Assembly (NCBI GenBank): GCA_949093475.1
Contig: CARXAY010000036.1
Coordinates: 1-9,431 of the forward strand
DNA: 9,431 nt
Direction: 5' to 3'
Source: an uncultured Oscillospiraceae bacterium
GTDB taxonomy: Bacteria; Bacillota; Clostridia; Oscillospirales; Oscillospiraceae
The translations under genes and the position numbers were made by a program. The notes under the pieces were generated by a model. The model was not told the origin of the DNA. It was given only the letters and a program-made list of their open reading frames with translations, and searched no databases. Below are positions 1 to 4,988 of the stretch, in pieces (within the stretch, counting starts at the first letter, position 1; each line of letters starts with the position of its first letter).

Positions 1-797
1 AGTGCGAGCCCATGTTCTCTACCCATGTCGCGCCCTATCTGCGGGAATTGTCGGGGGAGACCATCCGCTCCCGCACGTTGAAGCTCTTCGGCATGGGGGA
101 ATCGGCGGTGGAGAGCCTGCTCCGCGACCGGATGAACGCCCTGCAAAACCCCACCCTCGCCCCCTACGCCAAGACGGGGGAGGTGGAGCTTCGTATCACC
201 GCCAAGGCGGCGTCCGACGGGGAGGCCGATGCCCTCATCGCCCCGGTGGAGGCGGAGGTGCGTGGCATTTTCGGCGACCTCGTTTACGGCGCGGACGTGG
301 GCAGCTTGGAGGAGGTCGTGCTGGCGGCGTTGAAGGAACGCTGGCTGACCCTCTCCTGCGCAGAGAGCTGCACCGGCGGGCTGATCGCCAAGCGGCTCAC
401 CGATCTCCCCGGCGCGTCGGCGGCGTTTAAGGGGAGCGCGGTGACCTATTGGAGCGAGAACAAGCACAGCCTGCTGGGCGTGCCTCAAGAGCTTCTGGAC
501 GAAAAGGGCGCGGTGAGCGCGGAGGTGGCAAAGGCCATGGCGGAGGGTGCGCGCTCGGCCTTCGCCAGTGATCTGGCCGTGTCCGCCACCGGCGTGGCCG
601 GCCCGGACAGGGACGAGCGGGGCAACCCCGTAGGGCTGGTCTATGTGGCCCTCGCCGCCCCGGAGGGGACGTTCTGCCGGGAGCTGCATCTGGGCCAAAA
701 CCGCGACCGAGTGCGCACCACCGCCGCCCACCACGCCTTTGATCTGGTGCGGCGGTACTTGCAGGAGCTTCCCTTAGAGTTGGAGACGGCGAAGTGA
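1..797 (+). CDS. cinA: CinA family protein, C-terminal part (nicotinamide-nucleotide amidase), 5' truncated by window edge
   Basis: The frame is open from the first complete codon at base 3, so the true start lies upstream and the ATG at 12 is internal. The visible part holds the end of the MoaB/MogA-like (MoCF) domain, beginning CEPMF, where CinA proteins have a conserved loop, and then a short linking domain. The C-terminal PncC-like amidase domain follows. Its signatures are AESCTGG at bases 360-380, a G-S-A-V-T-Y segment followed by N and K, and TGVAGPD followed by NPVG. In the family this domain deamidates nicotinamide mononucleotide to nicotinic acid mononucleotide in pyridine nucleotide salvage, and the N-terminal domain can act on ADP-ribose-type substrates. 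In some Gram-positive bacteria cinA is also linked to competence. The last codons overlap the next gene by 4 bases, so the two are probably co-transcribed. Identification is firm; the substrate is inferred from the family. Confidence 0.93.
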   Translation, partial: CEPMFSTHVAPYLRELSGETIRSRTLKLFGMGESAVESLLRDRMNALQNPTLAPYAKTGEVELRITAKAASDGEADALIAPVEAEVRGIFGDLVYGADVGSLEEVVLAALKERWLTLSCAESCTGGLIAKRLTDLPGASAAFKGSAVTYWSENKHSLLGVPQELLDEKGAVSAEVAKAMAEGARSAFASDLAVSATGVAGPDRDERGNPVGLVYVALAAPEGTFCRELHLGQNRDRVRTTAAHHAFDLVRRYLQELPLELETAK

Positions 798-1228
798 AGC
801 GGGCGGCGCGCTTTGTCCCCGCCGGGCTTTGGTACGCCGTGATCTGCTTCTTCTCCGCCCAGACGGGCAGCGAATCCCAAGGGGTGAGCGACGGGGTGCT
901 GGAGCTGTTCGGCTACGACATTCTCAACTCCCCCATGGCCCTCTCCGCTCTGCTGTCCTTTGTGATCCGCAAAGGGGCGCATATGGGGGTGTTTTTCGTG
1001 CTGACCGCCCTGCTTTACTGGGCGCTTCAGGAGGTCGGCCGCCCGGCGCGGGGAATGTGGGCGGCGGGGCTTTGCGCCGCACTGGCCGGGCTGGATGAAT
1101 TCCACCAGACCTTCGTCCCCGGGCGCTCCGGCCGGTGGCAGGACGTGGCCATCGACGCGCTGGGCGCGCTGTGCTTTTTGGCCCTCGCCGCCCTCATCCG
1201 GGCGGTTCGAAAAAAGCGGCGTACATAG
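794..1228 (+). CDS. VanZ family integral membrane protein
   Basis: This 144-residue protein carries the VanZ family hallmarks: S-A-Q near residue 21 at the end of the first hydrophobic segment, RKGAH at 59-63, and DEFHQTFVPGR at 101-111 followed by D117, D121 and G124. Hydrophobic stretches at about 7-22, 50-78, 88-100 and 118-136 suggest four membrane passes, with a basic tail ending RKKRRT. The start is GTG at 794, overlapping the cinA stop as GTGA, with GGAG at 782-785 eight bases upstream. VanZ of enterococcal vancomycin-resistance elements gives low-level teicoplanin resistance, but most chromosomal homologues have no known function and this one has no van genes nearby. It should not be read as a resistance gene. 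It ends in TAG, which shows that TAG is a genuine stop codon in this genome. Confidence 0.9.
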   Translation: MKRAARFVPAGLWYAVICFFSAQTGSESQGVSDGVLELFGYDILNSPMALSALLSFVIRKGAHMGVFFVLTALLYWALQEVGRPARGMWAAGLCAALAGLDEFHQTFVPGRSGRWQDVAIDALGALCFLALAALIRAVRKKRRT

Positions 1229-1233
1229 TCTCC

Positions 1234-1262
1234 TTTGCAATTTGCGGGAAAGGTGATATAAT
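1234..1262 (+). promoter_or_regulatory. Sigma-A type promoter with extended -10 for the WG-repeat gene
   Basis: A perfect TATAAT lies at 1257-1262, preceded by TG one base before it (TGATATAAT), which makes an extended -10. The -35 is weak: TTTGCA at 1234-1239 with 17-base spacing, or TTGCAA one base later with 16. Transcription would begin near 1269. A strong AAGGAGG at 1279-1285 sits 7 bases before the ATG at 1293. The promoter starts only 5 bases after the vanZ-family stop codon, so the WG gene has its own transcription start. Confidence 0.8.
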
Positions 1263-1292
1263 GAGCAAAACGGCCTTTAAGGAGGAAGAAAA

Positions 1293-2045
1293 ATGAAAAA
1301 GAAAGTGTTGAGCCTGATTTTAACGGTCGTGCTGGTGTGCGCTCTGGCTACGCCCGCCATGGCTGTTACTGTGACCGAGATCGTGCCATGTAAGTATGAC
1401 GCGGTGTATGATTATTCCGAGGGCCTTGCGGCGGTGGAGTTGAACGGCAAGTGGGGCTACATCGATAAGACCGGCAAGGAGGTCATTCCCTGCCAGTATG
1501 ACGACACATGGGGATTTGAGGATGGACTTGCCGCGGTGGCGATCAAAACTTCTGACGGTGATCAGCATGGTTTTATCGACAAAACAGGCAAGGTAGTTGT
1601 TCCCTTCGGCAAGTATGAGAATCTGACGCTGGGCTTTTCCGAAGGCATGGCGTCGGTGGATATCAACGGCAAGTGGGGCTTTATCGACACTGCGGGCAAA
1701 GAGGTGATCCCCGGCCGATATGACTGGGCGGAGGACTTCCGGGAGGGTCTGGCGGTGGTTGTCCGGGATGACAAGTGGGGATACATTGACCAAACGGGCA
1801 AGGAAGTGATCCCCTGCCAATTCAGCGGTCAGGCTCTTTGGTTTTCCGAGGGTTTGGCGGCAGTGGGTGTCGGCGAGGCATGGGAGGAAGGGACGTACGG
1901 CTACATCGACCGGACGGGCAAAGTGGTTGTGCCCTGTGAGTATGACAGTTCGTGGGACTTCTGCGAAGGTATGGTGCGTGTCATGCGGGGAGAAAAAGTA
2001 GGTTTTGCGGATGCGACGGGCAAGGAAGTTGTTTCCTGCAAGTAG
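1293..2045 (+). CDS. Secreted WG-repeat protein, N-terminal fragment ending at an in-frame amber codon
   Basis: The 250-residue product starts with a clear signal peptide: basic MKKK, a hydrophobic core, and likely cleavage after A-M-A near residue 24. It continues with six WG (KWG) repeats of about 34-40 residues. Each follows the pattern YD..... (F/Y)SEG(L/M)A.V....K(W)GYID.TGKEVIP. WG repeats resemble beta-hairpin units and occur in many secreted or surface proteins of Clostridia, usually without known function. The TAG at 2043-2045 stands exactly where the seventh unit should have the tyrosine of its Y-D pair (C-K-stop-D-D). The repeat pattern then continues in the same frame to 2897, so this is the front half of one 534-codon gene. 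The protein could be secreted but would lack the C-terminal domain. The gene is visibly less GC-rich than its neighbours. Confidence 0.85.
   Translation: MKKKVLSLILTVVLVCALATPAMAVTVTEIVPCKYDAVYDYSEGLAAVELNGKWGYIDKTGKEVIPCQYDDTWGFEDGLAAVAIKTSDGDQHGFIDKTGKVVVPFGKYENLTLGFSEGMASVDINGKWGFIDTAGKEVIPGRYDWAEDFREGLAVVVRDDKWGYIDQTGKEVIPCQFSGQALWFSEGLAAVGVGEAWEEGTYGYIDRTGKVVVPCEYDSSWDFCEGMVRVMRGEKVGFADATGKEVVSCK
2043..2045 (+). other. In-frame amber (TAG) interrupting the WG-repeat gene
   Basis: Codon 251 of the frame starting at 1293 is TAG. The flanking repeat units have TAT or TAC (tyrosine) here, so one base change explains the break. There is no frame change: the downstream repeats and the C-terminal domain remain in the same frame to the TAA at 2895-2897. 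The change could be a real nonsense mutation, a sequencing error or, less likely, a readthrough site. Confidence 0.95.
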
Positions 2046-2081
2046 GACGATGCAAACGATTTCTCCGAAGGTCTCGCTACG

Positions 2082-2897
2082 GTGATGCTGAACGGGAAAT
2101 GCGGCTACATTGACAAGACAGGCAAAGAGGTCATTCCTCTCCAATACGATGGAGTAGGGGGATTTTCCCAAGGTCTCGCCGGAGTCATGCTAAACGGGAA
2201 ATGCGGCTATATCGACAAGACAGGCAAGGAAATGATTCCTTTCCGCTATGATGGAGCGTGGGATTTTTCTGAAGGCTACGCCATCTGCCTGAAGGGCAGT
2301 CAGTTTGTTTTTGTGGACACCGAAGGCAATGAGGCTGTATGTCCCTACAACTATGTGGAGGATGTTTATGAAGGTCTCGCCATCGTGTGCATGGGCGATC
2401 CCGAGGAGGATGGGAAGTGGGGGGTTATTTCTCTGACTGCGTCCTCCTCCGAATCCTCTGTTCCAGCGACAGGCACGGCCTACCCCTCCACCCAAACCGT
2501 GGACGTGGACGGCAAAGCCGTCGAATTTCGGTGCTACGCCCTCAAAGAGGGCAACGGCATGACCAACTACATTAAGCTGCGTGATCTGGCCGACATTCTG
2601 AACGGCTCGGCGGCGCAATTTGAGGTGGGCTGGAGCAATGGTGTGACCATCACCACCGGACAAGGCTACACCAAGAACGGCTCGGAGCAAAAAACGCCGT
2701 TTTCCGGCGAACGGACGTACAAGGAAGCGACGGCCAAAACCTTGGTGGACGGCAAGGCCGCAGACTTGGCGGCGTTTACCCTCACTGACGACGCGGGCGG
2801 CGGGTACACCTATTACAAGCTCCGCGATTTAGGCACGGCGCTGGGCTTCAAGGTGGATTGGACGGCGGAACGGGGCATCTTCATCGAGACCAAGTAA
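2082..2897 (+). pseudogene. WG-repeat protein, C-terminal fragment with stalk-like domain, in frame after the amber codon
   Basis: The frame continues directly from the stop at 2045. It holds the rest of WG unit 7, units 8 and 9, and a degenerate tenth unit, then a Ser/Thr-rich linker at about 2430-2475. The last roughly 140 residues form a domain with two related halves, each carrying a KLRDL motif (Y-I-K-L-R-D-L-A-D-I-L and Y-Y-K-L-R-D-L-G-T-A-L-G-F), and end in F-I-E-T-K. This resembles the copper amine oxidase N-terminal-like or 'stalk' domains often found at the C-terminus of secreted Clostridia proteins. The first possible starts, GTG at 2082 and ATG at 2085, lie inside a repeat unit. 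They have no good ribosome binding site and no signal peptide follows, so independent production of a functional exported protein is unlikely. An automatic caller would probably list this as a separate gene. Confidence 0.8.
2085..2240 (+). repeat. Tandem, nearly identical WG repeat units 7 and 8
   Basis: Bases 2085-2138 and 2187-2240 are a direct repeat with a 102-base (34-codon) period, and I count 47 of 54 positions identical. Both copies read K-C-G-Y where the other good units read K-W-G-Y. A shared, non-consensus cysteine points to duplication of a unit already changed, and most differences are silent third-position changes. Confidence 0.8.
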
Positions 2898-2908
2898 CGC
2901 GGCGCTGA

Positions 2909-3029
2909 ACAATCCCCCGTCATTTGCTTCGCAAATGCCACCCCCTTTCAAAAGGGGGCTTTCGAGGAAAAACTTGCCCAAGGGCCCCTTTGGAAAGGGG
3001 CTGTCAGCCGAAGGCTGACTGGGGATTGT
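2909..3029. repeat. MITE-like palindromic intergenic element with 14-base terminal inverted repeats
   Basis: The ends are inverted repeats, ACAATCCCCCGTCA at 2909-2922 and TGACTGGGGATTGT at 3016-3029, matching at 13 of 14 positions. Between them lie four hairpins arranged symmetrically. The outer pair have 7-base stems with 3-base loops at 2921-2937 (loop TTC) and 3003-3019 (loop GAA). The inner pair are CCCCCTTT/AAAGGGGG at 2941-2958 and CCCCTTT/AAAGGGG at 2985-3000. A further small CCTTT/AAAGG hairpin at 3032-3043 may be a remnant of the same family. There is no coding potential. Size and layout fit a non-autonomous mobile element or REP-like repeat; mobility is inferred. Confidence 0.75.
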
Positions 3030-3051
3030 GGCCTTTCAAAAGGGAGCAAAC

Positions 3052-3081
3052 AAAAGGGACGGCGAAAAGCCGTCCCTTTTT
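3052..3081. terminator. Bidirectional rho-independent terminator between the WG gene and the helicase gene
   Basis: AAAAGGGACGGC at 3052-3063 pairs with GCCGTCCCTTTT at 3069-3080 around a GAAAA loop, giving a 12-base stem. On the plus strand it is followed by a T-run (3077-3081). On the minus strand the A-run gives a matching U-run. It lies 4 bases past the helicase stop codon and serves the convergent genes on both sides. Confidence 0.9.
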
Positions 3082-3085
3082 GCTT

Positions 3086-4264
3086 TTATCCCTCGGTTTC
3101 CAGCTCCAACAGCACGCCGTTTTCATATTTCAGGGGCAGCACCTTGTTCTGCGTGCCCTTTTGGATGTCGTCCATTTTCAGGCTCTCGGTGACGCTGCTC
3201 ACCAGCGTGTACGCCACGCCATGACGCTTGGCCCGGCCCGTGCGGCCGATGCGGTGGACGTAGTATTCGTTCTCGTCGGGCACGTCGTAGTTGAACACTA
3301 CGTCCACGTCGTCGATGTCCAGCCCGCGGGCGGCCACGTCGGTGGCCACCAGCACCCGGAGCTTGCCCTCCCGGAAGGTGTTCAGCACCTTTTCCCGCAC
3401 CCGCTGCTGAATGTCGCCGTGGATGGCGTCCGCTTGGATGCCGTTCATCCGCAAAAGGGAGGCCAGCCGGTCGGTCATGTTTTTGGTGTTGCAGAAGGCA
3501 ATGGCCCGCTCATAGCCCCCGGCCTCTAAAAGCTGGACGGTGATGTCCACCTTCTCCCCCCGTTCCACATCGATGCGGTACTGCTGGATGTCCGGCTTGT
3601 TTTCCGCCACGGCCTGAACGGTGATCTCCACCGGGTCGCGCTGGTAGACCCAAGAGATGTCCAGCACCTCCCGGGAGATGGTGGCGGAGAACATCCCCAG
3701 ATTCTTGCGCTGGGGCATGAGGTCGAGAATGTGGGTCACGTCCCGGATGAAGCCCATGTCCAGCATCCGGTCGGCCTCGTCCAACACCACCGTCTCCACC
3801 CGATCAAGCCGCACCGTGCGCCGCTTCATGTGATCCATCAGCCGCCCCGGCGTGGCCACCACGATCTGGGGCTTTTTCTTGAGCGCTTGGATCTGCTTTT
3901 CAATGGGCGCGCCGCCGTAGAGGCACACCACCCGCACGCCCTCCTTGAAAGCGCACAGATCCCGCAGCTCGTCCTGAATCTGGATGGCCAGCTCCCGGGT
4001 GGGGGCAAGGACGACAGAGGAGACATAGTCGCTCTCCGGATCGGTATGCTCCACCATGGGGATGCCGAAGGCGAAGGTCTTGCCCGTGCCCGTGGGGGCT
4101 TTGGCGATCACGTCCTTCCACTCCATAAAGGGCGGGATCGCCCCCACCTGAATGGGGGTGGCGGTGACGTAGCCCTTCTTGTCGATGGCCGCCATCAGGG
4201 CGGGGGACAGACCCATGTCCTTGTAGTCCTGTATTTCGTTTACCTGCTCGCCGTTGATCTCCAT
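3086..4264 (-). CDS. DEAD-box ATP-dependent RNA helicase, minimal core type
   Basis: The 392-residue protein is an almost bare two-domain helicase core. Motifs in order: Q-motif around 31-39 (G-Y-x-x-x-T-P-I-Q), motif I APTGTGKT at 56-63, PTREL at 88-92, GG at 117-118, TPGRL at 138-142, DEAD at 162-165, SAT at 193-195, ATDVAARGLD at 307-316 and HRIGRTGR at 337-344. All key residues are present, and there is no long basic or RNA-binding tail, unlike CshA, DeaD or DbpA. Such proteins unwind short RNA duplexes in ribosome assembly, cold adaptation and mRNA decay. The frame is open much further upstream, but ATG 4264 is chosen because AAAGGAAG (4280-4273) lies 8 bases before it and a promoter lies just upstream. 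The gene is divergent from rpsO-pnp, which fits a role in RNA turnover. The exact orthologue (CshA or RhlE-like) is unresolved, so no symbol is given. Confidence 0.93.
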   Translation of the reverse strand: MEINGEQVNEIQDYKDMGLSPALMAAIDKKGYVTATPIQVGAIPPFMEWKDVIAKAPTGTGKTFAFGIPMVEHTDPESDYVSSVVLAPTRELAIQIQDELRDLCAFKEGVRVVCLYGGAPIEKQIQALKKKPQIVVATPGRLMDHMKRRTVRLDRVETVVLDEADRMLDMGFIRDVTHILDLMPQRKNLGMFSATISREVLDISWVYQRDPVEITVQAVAENKPDIQQYRIDVERGEKVDITVQLLEAGGYERAIAFCNTKNMTDRLASLLRMNGIQADAIHGDIQQRVREKVLNTFREGKLRVLVATDVAARGLDIDDVDVVFNYDVPDENEYYVHRIGRTGRAKRHGVAYTLVSSVTESLKMDDIQKGTQNKVLPLKYENGVLLELETEG

Positions 4265-4302
4265 AAGCGTGACTTCCTTTGTGCAAAATGTGATTTGGAG
4301 AC

Positions 4303-4331
4303 ATTTTACCACACAAAGGAGAAAATTGCAA
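4303..4331 (-). promoter_or_regulatory. Promoter of the DEAD-box helicase gene
   Basis: On the minus strand, TTGCAA (4331-4326), a 17-base spacer and TAAAAT (4308-4303) form a good sigma-A promoter, with TG one base before the -10. Transcription would start near 4296 and give a leader of about 30 bases. Confidence 0.78.
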
Positions 4332-4353
4332 TGGAAAGACCGTGAAGTTTCCG

Positions 4354-4382
4354 TTGACATTCTCTTATTATTGTGGTAAACT
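4354..4382 (+). promoter_or_regulatory. Promoter of rpsO (and probably pnp)
   Basis: A consensus -35, TTGACA at 4354-4359, is followed after 17 bases by TAAACT at 4377-4382, with TG at 4374-4375 forming an extended -10. The expected start is near 4389. It faces away from the helicase promoter, and the two -10 regions share the string TGTGGTAAA on opposite strands. Confidence 0.82.
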
Positions 4383-4388
4383 ATCTCA

Positions 4389-4484
4389 GTCTGCAAAGCA
4401 GACGCTACCCTTGGCTGTGGCTTGCGGCTTTCACCGGCCCTTGTCTCGGCTCTGGGCAAATTTTGTGAAAGGTGGAACACCACA
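4389..4484 (+). promoter_or_regulatory. rpsO 5' leader with a nested fold over the ribosome binding site, candidate S15 autoregulatory element
   Basis: The predicted transcript begins with a hairpin, GTCTGC/GCAGAC (4389-4394 with 4398-4403). Three nested helices then reach the start codon: TGTGG 4416-4420 with CCACA 4480-4484, CTTTCAC 4428-4434 with GTGAAAG 4465-4471, and GCCC 4437-4440 with GGGC 4454-4457. The Shine-Dalgarno sequence AAAGGTGG (4468-4475) is partly in the middle helix and partly in an internal loop. Ribosomal protein S15 represses its own mRNA through structurally different leaders in E. coli, Bacillus/Geobacillus and Thermus, so feedback here is plausible. The pairings are visible in the sequence; S15 binding is inferred. 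Confidence 0.55.
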
Positions 4485-4751
4485 ATGATCCGTAAGGACG
4501 AAAAGACGGCCGTTATTGAGGCCAACCGCACCCACGAGACCGACACCGGCTCTCCCGAGGTGCAGATCGCCATCCTCACCGCCCGCATTACCCAGCTCAC
4601 CGCTCATATGCAGGCCAACCCGCAGGACAAGCACTCCCAGCGCGGCCTGCTGCAGATGGTCGGTAAGCGCCGCAAGATGCTGGACTACCTCATGCGTAAG
4701 GACATCGAGCGCTACCGCGCTTGTATCGCCAAGCTGGGCATCCGCAAGTAA
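4485..4751 (+). CDS. rpsO: 30S ribosomal protein S15
   Basis: The 88-residue product has the usual S15 length and the full family pattern: an N-terminal K-x-x-x-I followed by H-E-T-D-T-G-S-P-E-V-Q, then H-x-x-D-x-x-S-x-R-G-L and V-G-K-R-R, then L-x-Y-L and a C-terminal L-G-I-R-K. S15 is a primary binder of the central domain of 16S rRNA and helps form an intersubunit bridge. The frame is open upstream, but ATG 4485 is the right start because AAAGGTGG (4468-4475) sits 9 bases before it and the protein begins M-I-R-K. pnp follows 237 bases downstream in the classic rpsO-pnp order. Expression is probably controlled by its own promoter and by the structured leader. Confidence 0.98.
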   Translation: MIRKDEKTAVIEANRTHETDTGSPEVQIAILTARITQLTAHMQANPQDKHSQRGLLQMVGKRRKMLDYLMRKDIERYRACIAKLGIRK

Positions 4752-4760
4752 GAATGTGAG

Positions 4761-4788
4761 ACATAGGGCGGCGCATGCCGCCCTATGT
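4761..4788 (+). terminator. Strong hairpin after rpsO without a U-tract (attenuator or processing site)
   Basis: ACATAGGGCGGC (4761-4772) pairs perfectly with GCCGCCCTATGT (4777-4788) around GCAT. The following bases are TCGCATATATGC rather than a T-run, so intrinsic termination is probably incomplete. It may protect the rpsO 3' end or be a cleavage site while allowing readthrough into pnp, as happens between rpsO and pnp in E. coli. Confidence 0.6.
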
Positions 4789-4843
4789 TCGCATATATGC
4801 CCCCAAGGTTTCTGGTTTAGCAGTTGAATCTGGGCCCTGCGGC

Positions 4844-4919
4844 GGGCCGGTGAGGACACCGGCCCCTACGGAGCGACATCCCAACGCAGATGTGTAGGGG
4901 CGGATGTCCCCATCCGCCC
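4844..4919. repeat. Double-hairpin intergenic repeat upstream of pnp
   Basis: There are two hairpins with 9-base stems and 4-base loops: GGGCCGGTG/CACCGGCCC at 4844-4865 and GGGCGGATG/CATCCGCCC at 4898-4919. They are linked by inverted GCCCCTAC (4862-4869) and GTAGGGGC (4894-4901), so the whole unit is palindromic at two levels and has mutually exclusive folds. It does not resemble the element at 2909-3029 in sequence. It lies in the leader of pnp or in the rpsO-pnp transcript. It is probably a dispersed REP-like repeat, which is inference from structure only. The remaining gap to the pnp ribosome binding site shows no convincing promoter. Confidence 0.7.
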
Positions 4920-4988
4920 AAGACGCCGAAGGGTTTGGATTCAAGTGCTAAAACGGGCAACCGCGGGGAACACAAAGGAGGAAATATC

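Noticed and set aside
794..1228. Possible glycopeptide resistance gene because of the VanZ match
   Set aside because: Chromosomal VanZ-family proteins are common in Clostridia, and no vanA/B-type ligase, vanH/X or regulator is present here.
1320..2171. A 283-codon minus-strand frame opposite the WG-repeat gene
   Set aside because: The repeat periodicity of the plus-strand gene produces it; the codon pattern and the signal peptide support only the plus strand.
2909..3029. CRISPR or tandem repeat array
   Set aside because: The hairpins are inverted pairs within one element, with no regularly spaced identical direct repeats or spacers.
4333..4347. A tiny open frame, M-E-R-P, after an AAAGGAG in the helicase-rpsO gap
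   Set aside because: It lies upstream of the rpsO start point and is probably not transcribed in that direction; the match is explained by chance.
4265..4600. An N-terminal extension of the helicase giving 504 residues
   Set aside because: It would run through both divergent promoters and into rpsO; the ATG at 4264 has a good ribosome site and gives the normal family start.
4890..4988. An N-terminal extension of PNPase from an upstream start at 4890
   Set aside because: It would translate the palindromic repeat, has no ribosome site, and the start at 4989 gives the standard PNPase beginning.
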